Assembly: GCF_000237925.1 (NCBI RefSeq)
Contig: NW_017386070.1
Coordinates: forward strand, 124,001 to 188,000
Source of the DNA: Schistosoma mansoni
Taxonomy: Eukaryota; Platyhelminthes; Trematoda; Strigeidida; Schistosomatidae
DNA length: 64,000 nt
Reading direction: 5' to 3'
Below are positions 1 to 11,899 of this stretch, one piece after another. Numbering within the stretch: position 1 is the first letter of the stretch; every line of letters begins with the position of its first letter. A program made the position numbers and the translations under genes. The notes below the pieces were generated by a model. It saw nothing but the letters and a program-made list of their open reading frames with translations, did not search any database and was not told the origin of the DNA.

Positions 1-468
1 CTTGATTTGGAAAAAAACCCAAATATTTCAACTCGTTAATAAAGATTTGATAAATCGCTGTGTAGGACTTATTTGAATTCTTCTAGCAGTACTTTCAATA
101 AATCCAGTAAACTTGGAAGAATAAAACAGCCCCTGTCCAGTTGAGCTTTCTTGAAGAAATGGAATTTAATTCCAAGTGAACAATAATTGTAAAATGAATT
201 CCTGAATGACTGTTCTAATTGTAAGTAAACTGATAAAAATAGGCTCGTGATTTTTAAGTCTTATAATGGACACATTATCCTTTAAACCCTGTAATTGTTT
301 TTATTCGTCTAGAATTACTATTACATGTAGCATAGGGAGAATCAAAAGTTGAAACAGTTTTAACTTAGTATTTACTTAAACTTGAGCAGTATGTATTTCA
401 GGAAGCTGGGAGGCCGACAGAACCAGACCAACTGTTGTTACTTAATTTCGGCCAATGTAAATGGAATG
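1..468. other. AT-rich intergenic, no gene recognised
   Basis: I see no exon-like open frame, no recognisable repeat and no RNA gene in this stretch. It ends at the left flank of a solo LTR. Confidence 0.5.
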
Positions 469-982
469 TGTTATATCCTAATAAAGATTAAATTACGGGT
501 AACTTCTGAGAACTAATAATGGGCTAATATCATATATATATTCCTATTGTATAACTGTTCAGCAACTAGATTATGTATATTTATATTCCTCTTATTATAA
601 GTTTTATTTTGACCCTTAGACTATTGCTATACGATTTACTGTTCTTAAACTATGGTCAGTTAATTAATTACCATCTCCCACGTTCACAGCCACTTTTTGG
701 CTTCATCATGTGTAAATGTTATTTCCTATTTTATAGTGTGATGTGATCTGTTTGGCTATCATAGAAACCAAGTATGTTTGAAATAAGTGATTCACATGGC
801 GGGAACTGTTATTGGCGTTCTGGACTCGACTGGACGAGCTAGGCGAATAAAGGAACAATAAGGACGCTACGCTGTTCATACCGGCCAAACGTCATTGGTT
901 TGGCACAGTACTAAGATTGTATAAGTTGTATTTCGGTTGGCGAATAAATCATGTGATCACTAGCGGCCTTAAAGTCACAACA
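469..982 (+). repeat. Solo LTR, family A (TGTTATATCC...ACA)
   Basis: A 514-bp block begins TGTTATATCC and ends CACAACA. It aligns along its length with three other copies in this window (18188-18625, 29125-29635, 60753-61194): shared landmarks are TTTTATTTTGACC near its first third and the run GTTCTGGACTC...GAGCTAGGC in its last third. Flanking 5-mers are GAATG on the left (464-468) and TAATG on the right (983-987), a 4/5 match expected for an old target-site duplication. No gag or pol lies next to it, so I read it as a solo LTR left by recombination of an LTR retrotransposon. The element family was not named from the sequence. Confidence 0.75.
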
Positions 983-2029
983 TAATGAGCATTAGAATCA
1001 GGTCGAAGTTTAAAATATTAAGAATGTAGACTGCACGCAATAACCTATAAAGTCATTTCTGAATAGCTATTGATGACTAATAGAATGATAAGTGAAACCC
1101 GTTGTACAATAAATTTTAATTTTAGATGCTACCTATTTACAGTGAACAATAAAAATATACTGAAATTCTCCCACTCACTCACCAATATACCATAGCTGTT
1201 TATACATTTACGATACAAATATCATCATTCTGAAAAACATCAGTGTTTATTAATGCTGGGGTTGACGTTGATGTACACTAGATAGGCTTGTGGAAGATAA
1301 ATTCTCCCTTCTGTTACATTAGATTTTATGGTAGTTGACCAGGTGATTAAGACTGTTATCGATTTATGCAATCAACACTTATTCCAAGTTAATCTCCTCA
1401 ATTAAATTTTAAAAACCAATCAGTTTAGATTTCTGTGTAATTATTAGACAACAAGAGGGTCACCACCATGCTAAAACTGAATATAACTCTCTGGCGAAAT
1501 TTCTGTAATAGGTAGTAAAATCTAATTTTAAGTAAATCAGCTTTATAGAAAATCACTGGGCTGCACGAAACACTATACAATATTAAAAAGATTACATATA
1601 CAATAAAACTTACTTGATAATGTTTTCTAATGCCATTCTAGATGTTGAGATGACAAGTATAAAGGCAGCAAGATTTAATAGACCACGAAAGTTGTTAAAT
1701 CCACTGGATGTTGAAAATAGAGATTGAACGGGTCGATGAATTCTGTGGAAAGAGAAAGGTGGAAACATATTCTATATGAGTAAAATACTGATCAGCAGTA
1801 ACGAGTCTGTCTGGTTATTGTTCTGGATTATTCACACTCTGACAGTTTTTATTATTCTGCTAAGTGTTGAGTGTTCCGTAAAATATTTGCTCTAGTTGTT
1901 GGTTTTTATAAACTACACTTCAAAAACTGTCACGAAATAATACTAAAGCTGCATTTATTGTGTGTAAATTTATGAAACCAAATAATTTTGTCACAAGTGT
2001 GATAATAATAAATTAGGAAGCGCCGAACA
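983..2029. other. AT-rich intergenic, nothing recognised
   Basis: No exon-like frame with splice sites, no RNA gene and no recognisable transposon protein was seen here. Confidence 0.45.
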
Positions 2030-2150
2030 TCCGTTTCGACCTACTATGAGAATCCTCATGAGTGTGTATCCACCAATCCGGTGCAGTGAAACGAATCCAG
2101 CACCCTCAGTCTCCAACGAGAATCCCTAATCATCAGACCACCAAGCCGCC
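2030..2150 (-). repeat. Degenerate hammerhead-SINE relic
   Basis: Read on the minus strand this carries a decayed hammerhead core: CATGAGGA, a short arm, then CGAAAC and GGATGTTC. It resembles the better-preserved copies near 3146 and 41584. Core changes make ribozyme activity unlikely. Boundaries are approximate. Confidence 0.5.
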
Positions 2151-2199
2151 TTTCAGTGACGTACACGTCTAATTTCAATCAATTCACAATAGCACACAT

Positions 2200-2362
2200 T
2201 CATCTTTCATTGATTGTGGTCATCAAACTATCCACTCGCGAGATTAAAGGTCATGGGTTTGATTCTCTGTCTCATAGTTGTGAGTACACATTGGTGAGGA
2301 GTTCTATACTAGGACAAAGCAATTTTCTAGCACTTCCTGGTTTTGAACAGTGGTCTAACTAA
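2200..2362 (+). repeat. Degenerate tRNA-like/hammerhead SINE
   Basis: From left to right there is a B-box-like GGTCATGGGTTTGATTC, a decayed hammerhead arm (GAGGAGTTCTATACTAGGACAA) and the family's closing CTTCCTGG...AGTGGTCTA. The same order occurs at 41490-41690 and 16680-16905. This matches the plan of schistosome Smα-like SINEs: a tRNA-derived Pol III promoter followed by a hammerhead. The 68-codon open frame over this block (2156-2362) has no family signature and I do not call it a gene. Confidence 0.55.
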
Positions 2363-3099
2363 AATCAGTTAGTGATTTAAACTATGAAAGTCAACATTTA
2401 TTTTCACAAAGTGTTTGACTATCGGAGTATTTAAACTCCGGAATCCAGTAAGTTATACTGAATATAGTTACTCAAAATGAATTCCGAAAGCCTTATAATA
2501 ATTGCTGCGTAAGATTGCAGTTTCAAAGCTTCGACAGAAGTCCTTTAAAACAAACTAATTCCTTTGAAATTATAGTGACCAGTCCGATAATTAAGAAGTA
2601 GAAATGTAATACAGTAAGTAAAAGTGCTATCCAACTTATTATCTGTGTTGTTCTGATCTTCACAATGGGAATCTTTAATATTATTATCTGTCTTCAGGAA
2701 GCTTGAAATTCATTTTTTCATTTTAAGAAAGAGTATAGATAAGGATGTCTGATTACTATTTTCAAACTTCATGCTTCCTTCACAGTAAGGTATAGATTTT
2801 TACTTATGGTGATATAAAAAACGTATAAATCCCTGAGAGAACTAAAGACAGTATTGTGATACATCATGTTTTGTACTCTTAAATCCCATTTATCACTAAA
2901 ATAAAAATCAAACGATATAAGTAAAAACACGTGTTGACTACCGTCATCTGTCTAATTGACACATGATCTTAACGTTTCAAAGTAGATGTTGTTTAGTGGA
3001 TTATGTAAAGTAAACAATTGTACACTGATGACACTCAAATGATTTAATTACATTTTCAGCATTTATTCAGGTGATTTCAAATGATTACAATTGTAGTGA
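2363..3099. other. Intergenic, nothing recognised
   Basis: AT-rich sequence without exon-like frames or recognisable repeats. Confidence 0.4.
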
Positions 3100-3485
3100 A
3101 CAGGAATACGAGTGGGGACAAAATTACAGAATATCTCATTAAAATCTGAGGAGTCCCACAATGAGACGAAACGGCCGTCCAGTGCTTTCAGGTTTTCCAT
3201 GGTGGTCTAGCTTCAATTGATTTATGATTTCAACTATAAAAACACAGTAAATAGTTAATTTGCAAACTATCAATCGATTGTCTCAATCTTGAACGTTTCT
3301 TCTGTAAATATCAGTCCATCGTCTGCGATTATTATTGTTCATGCATTTCCGTACCAATTGCATTACATTCCCGCTCTTTTGTTATCGATCTTTTACTGAA
3401 ATACATTCAATGCCCGACCATCATTATATACTACTTATGTGGACTTAAGTAACCCACACCACACAATCACCTTTGGTTTATAAAG
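3100..3485 (+). repeat. Hammerhead-SINE relic plus shared downstream block
   Basis: A hammerhead core is seen at 3146-3180: CTGAGGA (3146-3152), GAAA (3168-3171), a palindromic stem III ACGGCCGT (3171-3178) and a GTC cleavage triplet ending at 3179. The stem I strand just before CTGA is AT-rich and does not pair with CAGTGC after the cleavage site, so the fold is probably broken. The next ~260 bp (about 3225-3485) recur at roughly three-quarters identity at 28545-28790, so they belong to a dispersed repeat that either extends the SINE or lies beside it. Confidence 0.65.
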
Positions 3486-3985
3486 TTTGTGTTCATGCAA
3501 AGTTAGGCTTGATGTTAATATTTGCTATAGCTTAGCGTTAAATGGCATTTAAAATACAGGTTTGTAATTTACAGAATATAAGTAACATCCGAAAATTGTT
3601 GCTTATACGTTATTAGATTTAAAAATAAATCATGTTATTAGGGGACTAATAATTAAAAAATAAATGTAATGAGAAAAGGTGTTACTTTTTGACCACCAAA
3701 TTCCTAAACTTGAATATATACACTTGGACAGAATGAGAAAAATTAAGCAGACTGTTTATTGAAACAAGCTCTGTTTATGCAAAAAAAATTAGGAGAACAC
3801 TAAAAGATATTACAATTGCAACTCTACAGTTCATTCATATTTTAAAAATTGTATTTTTGTCATTAACAATAAGGACTGTAAAGAAACAATCGCTTTGGTA
3901 TTTTTTTTACTACCTCAACAATTAATCCACTAGATTAGAATTTATGCTCGTTCTTCATTGTGAATTAGCAAAATGAGTCCGTTTA
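3486..3985. other. Intergenic, nothing recognised
   Basis: AT-rich, with no exon-like frame, RNA gene or recognisable element. Confidence 0.4.
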
Positions 3986-4004
3986 AAAGAGCGTTGAAAC
4001 TTAA

Positions 4005-4115
4005 TGAACTCTATAAGCAAAGATGGATAGTGGCTAGCAGTGGAATGGAGGAAGCGCGTTTCGTCCTACTTGGGACTCGTCAGCTGGATGTACCTGCATC
4101 TCAGAGTGAACATCA
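4005..4115 (-). repeat. Smα-like SINE, 3' part, with hammerhead
   Basis: On the minus strand this reads as the 3' half of a schistosome Smα element. The hammerhead core is CTGACGAG (rc of 4076-4083; CUGANGA consensus kept, N7=C), a perfect 4-bp stem II GTCC/GGAC and GAAAC (GAAA is rc of 4059-4062), then a TTC cleavage triplet. Two bases of the stem I partner are changed (CTCC where CTGG would pair), so cleavage is probably weak or lost. The tRNA-like 5' half would lie in the adjoining N gap. The tail ends in TTGCTTATA as in the other copies. Confidence 0.75.
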
Positions 4116-4315
4116 NNNNNNNNNNNNNNNNNNNNNNNNNNNNNNNNNNNNNNNNNNNNNNNNNNNNNNNNNNNNNNNNNNNNNNNNNNNNNNNNNNNNN
4201 NNNNNNNNNNNNNNNNNNNNNNNNNNNNNNNNNNNNNNNNNNNNNNNNNNNNNNNNNNNNNNNNNNNNNNNNNNNNNNNNNNNNNNNNNNNNNNNNNNNN
4301 NNNNNNNNNNNNNNN
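4116..4315. other. Assembly gap (200 N)
   Basis: Exactly 200 N, the same length as the second gap in this window, so a fixed-size placeholder. It interrupts a SINE. Sequence resuming at 4316 (GGGCAATACGCACAGTATGC) matches the unit at 8876-8910, so the gap probably lies between or inside SINE copies. Open frames crossing it are artefacts. Confidence 0.95.
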
Positions 4316-7300
4316 ATATGAGGGCAATACGCACAGTATGCATATATGCCAATTAGAGACTTACTATGATAAGTTATTGATCAAATCCAGAACTGATCAG
4401 GTAAGGTATACATCGGGCCAAACAAACTGAACTCTAATTTAAAAAACCTTTCTCTGGTCTATGGTACAGACAAAGAAAATGTCTCATTTCTGAATACCAT
4501 TTTCGACAAATTTTTGCAATGAAACTGATGAATAATTTCATATTTATTGCACTAATCATTGAAATGAATAACTTTATGCCATATTTCGGTTTGTTTAGCA
4601 ATAAAACCTTTACAACATGCAGCAATTAATTCAAACATCAGAACTAGATTAGGTCATAAAAATAAATTTGGTGAATCACAGGCCTTAGTTCCACTGGATG
4701 CACAGCTAAGTATTAGCAAAGCTTCTATCGATTGAAGCAATACTGAATTTTATTAATAACATATCGTGACTAGACAGATTGTACACTAGATTGAGTGACC
4801 ACAATTGAAGGCTGATAACCAAACACAAAATGATACTCGTTAAAAGATGTAATGATAATCTACAAATAGAAGCCAAGTAATGAATAACATGGTTAAAATT
4901 TTTAACAAGAATATTAAAAGTCGTAACAGAAAAGTGATTTCGCCGTGTTTTGTCACACTCTAGGAGGACATTTCATTTGTTCGGGGCCGTGTCCAAATGG
5001 TAATGTAGCAAATTTCCGTATATATCTATATCTAGATAACGATGATTTATAGCGTTTTTAGTTGAAATTTACGATTATCTCTTCAGTCATTTAAAAAGCT
5101 TTCTATAAGTCTGAAAATATCAATACATAGATAGCTTGGTAGTAATTCGTTTTCACTACTGGAAGAACCACTTCAAATCTCTTGCGAGGAATAGAATATC
5201 AACTTTTGATTGCTTAGGCATATGATTGGCATTTTGGTATCAATCGTTTGTTTCTGACTTTGAGTTCCGATTTTGTAATAAAAAATTGACAGGCCACAAA
5301 TAACTGCCAGAATAAACTCTTAGTAAAAAGAATAGTTAGTTTATGGTAGGTTTAAGTAGATGCAAATATAAAATATATGGTCTTTTAACCTATAAGAATT
5401 TATCTGCTGATAAATATATATCCATTCCGCTGAAACACAAATTAGTTCGAAACCGAATCTGGACAAACATGAAGTTCTTCAAGTCACTAAAAATATCAAA
5501 CTATTGTTCTCTACACGGTATCCTAGTTTGATTGAAGTTCCGAGCTATGAACTTCAAGCTCATTATAGCTTATATTATGTGAGTCATTTCATAATCTATC
5601 TTGAATGGAAAGAGAAAATTCATTTAAATTATATAGTGAAGCTGAGCTATTTTAGCTTATTAATTTGTACAAATTATGAGTGATAAAACAGAGATATTCT
5701 TGACGTGTTGTGGCGGTATTTCATATTATTATTTCAATTACTCGAAGGACATCACAAAGTTTATTTAGTATTAACAATTGTATTTTATAACTTACGGTTT
5801 ATTCATTTCAATATGTGACGTATTAACTGAGAGTCAATGCAATACTATATAAATGTTTCATGATACTTTTCATGGTATTAAAATAAAAACCATGTCTGAA
5901 ACATGATTATTTATAATGATATCGGATAAATTCACAAACTTAACCAACCAATAAATTTGTACAGTTCATGAAATGTACCAGTGTCTGTAAAGCAAGTTCA
6001 AAGTTTATCTTAATATGGTGTGATTGGTAAAACGTATTTAATATAAAAATTTTAATCACATGAAAGTCTAATTATGAATTGATAATAATCAAAGAATAAT
6101 CTGTACTTTCTAGATCGTTTTTCGACTTGTTCAGAATAAGAGTCTCCACAATGAAATACTTTATTTTGAAGCAGGTATGCGACTATGTATTGCTCCACCG
6201 TAGTCATCATAACTGGTTTCAGTTAAACCTCATAATTTTGATATCAGAATCTTAATAGCTGTTAAAATGCAAGAATGCAGGTCTCAGCACTCAAGACACT
6301 AGTAGTTTCGACAGAAAGTAATATCAGTATGTACCTCTAAATAGAAAAACGCCTCTGATATTTTCTAATTGCTGTGCTATAACAAGTGCTCTTACTCTTA
6401 CCTGATTTTTCGTTGTAGCAAAGATTTGTAGCCCACTTGGGTACAGATAAAAATGTGCAAAGTAATTACGTAAACATGTACACAGTCAACAAGTTATCTA
6501 GATTAGTATCCTGGATGGTTTTTTCAGAACTTCTTTTCTACTCTGATCCAATACAGGTTGCATAAACTCCTTAGTATTCGTACATATTCATTTTAAACAT
6601 GAATTATCTGGCTATACAAAGTTTGTATCAGGAGTTATTTTCAGAGGTAGGTCCTGTCTGTATTGACTAATCAAAAGTTTGGAACTCATACGTGCGATAG
6701 GCTTCCTTATAAACGTATACTGTTAAAAGTTTGGGAAATATATGTTAGTAAACTAACATCTATGAATTTTTTCAAGTCATTGCGTCTCAAATGCTTTCTT
6801 TTCAGGCTCCCTGAATTTGCCAGTAGAAAGGCAACTGCCAGTACTTAGTCAATCAGCCATTATTTCTGCTTAACTTAAATTGACCTGAGATTAGGGTAGC
6901 TAGTTATTGTGATGAGATTGTATATTTAAGCTGATTCTTATTCATTTTCTGATTTACACTTATGAAGTAAGTCGAAATTGAATCGCGAAATTTTGTGCAT
7001 TGGCCTTAAAACTTCTATTCTAATCTGTGACAGGAAATACAGGTATCAGACATAAGATCCAATACTTTCATAGTGCATTGATTAGATATTTTATTGATCA
7101 TGTTCATAAATGTAGTCGATCCTCACAACATTACGTACATTGACCGATACTTATAAAACTGGAAACCAGTTATCTCACGTTTTAAAGAAGTACATTTATA
7201 TGTTGTATACTCACTGATTGTTGATGACTTTCCCCTTATTTGTTCAGCTAAATAATTAGTGAAAACTTTATAACAGCATTTATCAACGATGTCTTAAACC

Positions 7301-8495
7301 AATCTCTAATTTGGCACAAATTATAATAACGTAATCAAATATAAGAACTTCACATAGATATAAATAATCCATAACTGTTATATATTGACCGAAATTTGCA
7401 CCACATTTACAATTCGTATTTTATCTGTTTAATATGGTTAATAAGAATACCAAGTGTTTAGAATATTCAGGTATTAGTTATTGCATACAAATACACAGAC
7501 TGGCATATGGAATAAGTGACTCGACTTAAATTCGCATGTGAACTGCAAAAGTATTGAAAAGGCAAAGATATTTTTTTAAAATGTTCACTTTTGCTCATAA
7601 AATCCCTACATATTGACTACGCCGTAACACAAAGCTGAATTTTAACATTAAATAAATATTCACATACTAAAATAGAATTCTTTTTTGAGATGCCATGTAA
7701 GTTACGAAAATGGACGAGACGTAACTTTATTGCCACATACAACAACCAAGTATCTGCTTCTCCTATTTAGCTGACAATAAACTGAATTTGTTGTCGGGTC
7801 TGCATACTACCCTAAAATTAGATAGTATCTCATTAGAAACTCTTTACCCCGCAGTTTTTAAACTTAATAATTAGCTGACAGATAGCTCATCTTCAGGCGT
7901 AGGATCATTTTAGGCAGTAATTTTTTTCCTTGAACTCAAAGTGTTTGGTGGTTACAACACAGTATTTGATATTTAAAGCAGTTGTTGGCATATGTAAACA
8001 GCTACATTAGCAAGAAAACCACATCCAGAAAGGCTTAATCCTAATACTTCCGCATGAGACAACAAATTTTTCAGTCAAAAACACCTAATTGACAGTTCGT
8101 TGTATATCTTCCCCAAGGTGATACGCTTAGCCAATATGTACTCACAAATACAAATTTAATGAAGAACTTTGTGTGAATTACAGGAGTCTCACTAAATACA
8201 TAGTAAAAGAAAGCTCAATATGATAATAACGTAGGTGGTTGAGTATGTGTAACGCATGACCAGACACTTTCAAATTAAGAAGTCAAACAAATAATTACCC
8301 AAACTTAATTTTTCAGCTATTTATATATCTAATGATAAAAACTTCATGTTAATAAACAATTAGATGCGTTTTATACTGTCATTTTATTTACTTAATAAAT
8401 TATACAGTGGAAGATATGGTACGTACACAATTTGTGAATTGTCGTGATTTTAATTCTGTTTTAGTACGGCCAATAACTAGCTCCTGAGATCTTCA
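4316..8495. other. 4.2 kb intergenic, no gene recognised
   Basis: After a short SINE-like remnant at 4316-4365 the stretch is AT-rich. The few 60-63 codon open frames here lack family signatures, splice context and codon bias. No LTR, LINE protein or RNA gene was recognised. Confidence 0.45.
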
Positions 8496-8499
8496 CTTA

Positions 8500-8795
8500 T
8501 CAGTGATATTGAGCAAAAATGAACAGCGGCTAGCAATGGAATTCAGGATGCGCGTTTCATCCCATTTGGGACTTATCAGCTGGATGTACTCGCACCCCAG
8601 AGTTGATGTTCATTCCGGGACTCGAACCCAACACCGTTCGCTTCAAACGCCATCGCGTTATCTACTTAGCTACTGAGTCCTGATAACCACTTGCTTGTGC
8701 AGTAGGGCGAGGTTTAAATTTACTTGGTATTATTTACTTGAATCTTCCTATTGATGTTTAGGATTGAAATTAATCAGTCTGTTATTAGCATATAA
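8500..8795 (-). repeat. Smα-like SINE with tRNA-like promoter and hammerhead
   Basis: Read on the minus strand, a full-length-looking element runs: leader (from about 8795), tRNA-like region with A and B boxes (8672-8616), hammerhead (about 8590-8538) and tail (to about 8500). Stem II is GTCCCAAATGGGAT; GAAAC is intact (GAAA is rc of 8555-8558). The catalytic strand is CTGATAAG (rc of 8572-8579), so the invariant G8 is A, which should abolish self-cleavage. Cleavage triplet is ATC. This is the layout known for schistosome Smα retroposons. Confidence 0.8.
8616..8672 (-). promoter_or_regulatory. Type 2 Pol III promoter (A and B boxes) in SINE
   Basis: On the minus strand an A-box-like TAGCTAAGTAGATAA (8658-8672) is followed by a near-perfect B box GGTTCGAGTCCCGG (8616-8629). 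Spacing of about 30 bp fits tRNA-type internal promoters, which are recognised by TFIIIC. The B box is the best-kept part of the element. Confidence 0.75.
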
Positions 8796-8819
8796 GCATA
8801 TTGTGCGATACAGGACTAA

Positions 8820-8985
8820 TTCACAAGCATTATAAGCAAAGGTGCATAGTGACTAGTGCCCAGCAGAATCGAGGCGATACGCACAGTATGCACATACGCC
8901 AATAAGGGACTGATTAATCTCAATCCTAAACATCAACGGGAAGATTCAAGTAAACAATACCAAGTGGGTTTAATAAGTGGTACTA
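8820..8985 (+). repeat. Partial Smα-like SINE in opposite orientation
   Basis: Sequence 8910-8973 is an imperfect inverted repeat of about 8722-8790: each contains TTGATGTTTAGGATTGA or its complement, and CTTGAATCTTCC or its complement. The block starts with ATAAGCAAAG...CATAGTG like the tail of the 4005 copy and passes through a CGATACGCACAGTATGCACA stretch also present at 4320-4350. It is a rearranged or partial copy, not a gene, although a 76-codon frame crosses it. Confidence 0.6.
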
Positions 8986-8989
8986 TTCT

Positions 8990-11890
8990 TTTGTGTTTCA
9001 ATCAGACTGAAAACAACAACATTAAGATACGACCTATAATGAAGCCTAAGCATTGCTTATTTTTTGGTGAGGTGCTAATACAGTAAAAACATTTATTATA
9101 GCTGGAACCCTTATTACTTTTATCAAAAAGAATCTCTAAAGCTGTTTTAAAGGGTATCAATAACCGAGTCATAACCGCCGAATATTTTTGAGATTTCAGT
9201 TTCTGGGGAGATCAATTTAATTGGGATAAGCTGTCATAAGACAGTCAAGTGTTACTCTGAGTGACAAAGAAAGAACATTTGTTTCGAAGAGCAATATGCG
9301 CCGATTGTTCGATTTTCTGGATACTACAATATCTGGTGTGTAAGATTAATTAGTGTCGAATGTAAATATTTATAAGAATGGGGAGCAGTATATCCTCTTG
9401 AGGTTTCTGCCTATAGTGTTAAATTTAGCACGTTATCTCACTACGGAAGAAAAACGATCAAATGCATGGCAGAAAGTTTCCCCAACAACCCAAAATATTG
9501 TTATCTTTTGTGTGCCTTTAAAAAACAGAACCATTTGATTTAATATGTGAATTTTCAAGTGAAAGGTAGATTTTAACAAATCCATACCAAAATTCTCATC
9601 TTCAGAAAAATATTTGTCTTAAATCTAAACAACGATGGGAACAATGAAAACCCTGACGAACACGATTTGATATCCTTTAACACGATGGCTTGTAATGAGC
9701 TCTTTCATGGCAGGCGGTAGTTGAGTAACAAACGTTTAGTAAGATAATGCCCTACTTTTGTAAGCTTTTCGGCAATGAGCATTGGTATAGAGAACATTGA
9801 ACAACAATTTTATGTTATCATTAAGTTTCGGAATTTGTTTTTTATCTAGAGTCTATATGCATGTGTGAGTTCCAAAATATGACGAAGTATAGGGATTTAG
9901 CCATCTTAGTCAGAGCTGTAGTTTTGCGTTTTTAGGTAATTAAATAGAAGCAGTTCAACAGTCGTAGATGTTTCTACGTTGTTTAAGGTATCCAAAACCA
10001 CAAATCACGCAAAAAATGTATTTCAGATGAAATATGCGATTTACATCTTTAAAAATTCAGACAAATTTATTCTAAAGGAACATATATATGGAATACAAAT
10101 ACACTGATATTCATTGGTATTAGGGTTCACATTATTAATATGCTTTATTATAGAGCAAAAACTAAATTTTTGTTTTCATATCAGGAAAACGACCATAAAT
10201 AGAAGACCATATTTACTCATTGCTCAAACAACTTGAATTTGATTAACTCGTGGATGAATACGAAACAAAAAATAACTTTTTTAAAAAATAGACATGTTCG
10301 ATCAAAGTTTTATGTACTTTTGTTGATGAAACTTTTAATGTTTTCAAGTCACTTTCTCTTGGGAAATCAGACGCCTTATTTGAGTATGATAACGGACCCA
10401 TCAACAAACACCAAAGAGGAAAAATAACACCTTCTCTGGAAAACAATTTGAAAAAATCAACACCGGTCAATCCGCATGCTATCCTTATAAATGGAGGTCG
10501 AATTTAGTTTTAATCAATTCAGAAGAGATGTACATAAACCGTGAATGAATAAAGGGAAACAAACTTTTACCCAGGCTAACCACAAATGATTATAAAACCA
10601 CTTTCATTTACTGATATGATGAGCTAAGTATTTGGTGAAGCAGATAAAATGGATTTCTTGCATCATTTCTTAGCGTCTGGATTAAACTAATGTTAATTGG
10701 TTGAAACTTGTAGTTTTTACTTGGTTGTGAATCTCAACCGTATATAACTCAAACTATAAGGTGGTTAAAATAGTCTTGTTAGATAACATGGCAATAACTT
10801 TGCAAAATACATAGAAGCATAATAGGACACAACAGAACAACCAAGAACACAAAGCTTTAGTACTAATAATTCTCTTATTTACATAACACATTGCCAAAGT
10901 ATCATTCTATTAGAAATCAATAGGTTCTGTAAAATATACCTTTAGATGCCGGACTACATGTCATGCATCATCTACAGAAGGACCAAGTCTAGGAGTCACA
11001 CATGTCATTTTTATTAAGCTCTACAATTTTCTCATCAATGCTTTACAAACTAAACTTCAAATGGACTAGAACCATTCGTATGTTCTGTGAAAAAATATGT
11101 TGTTAAAATGTATGTTTTTATTTAGTAGTTTAATATCTTGTGAGTCGTGAAAGGTATACTTAGTGATTACTGTTTGATGGTATCTAGTTGGCATATAAAC
11201 ATATTCATTTCCAATAGTAAATCTTTAAAATTCATTTGTTGATCAAGAACTTTTAAGCTAAAAAGCAAAATCGGATTTAGTTCTGCTAAATTAAGCACAT
11301 ATATAGTAATTTTCAAATTACAGTATACTTTATATACAATATTGTAGTAGTGGAATATGTGATGAGAACTGCTTAGACGGCTGAATAATTTCTGTATATA
11401 TGAATAAAATTGTGGATTTTGGTGTCAGCTTTCAGAGAACATGTAAAGCTATATGAAAGTACCACTTTTGCTTCATAATTATCCATATCACTAGTTCATG
11501 ATGACTTACGGTTTATCTGGAGATAGTTCAGTATAAAATTGACGTATCAGGGCATAGGCTGGAATACTGCTCGTGCTTAATGCCCTCGTCGATTTCATTC
11601 TCTTTGTCATTGTGAAGTGAAAATTATCTGACAGCAACAACTAATACATCGTTCAAAAATGTTGTCAAGGCAGCCAATATCCAATAACTTATGTAGGGGA
11701 ACATAAAAAAGATTACGTTGCTCAAGCTCGCTTTCTGCTGTTTTGATACATTTCCAAAAATTTGATAATGTCCAATAAGTGTTAGTCTGGTCAATCGACT
11801 GCACCAATTCTAGTCGCTTTGGTAGTTATTTTTGAATTTGTATATCTTGTAGTTTGAGTGAGTGCGTTTGTCTCAGGGTAGTAGGGTTTC
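8990..11890. other. 2.9 kb intergenic, no gene recognised
   Basis: AT-rich. The open frames near 9353, 10233 and 11607 (60-75 codons) show no recognisable domain or splice-site context. No repeat family was recognised. Confidence 0.4.
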
Positions 11891-11899
11891 TGGATGCCA

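Noticed and set aside
3973-4356. Open frames of 79-127 codons at 3973-4356 and of 81-93 codons at 34741-35025
   Set aside because: They are open only because they read through 200 N.
8616-8700. Possible tRNA gene on the minus strand (good B box)
   Set aside because: The cloverleaf is not convincing and it continues into a hammerhead and SINE tail; it is a tRNA-derived SINE promoter.
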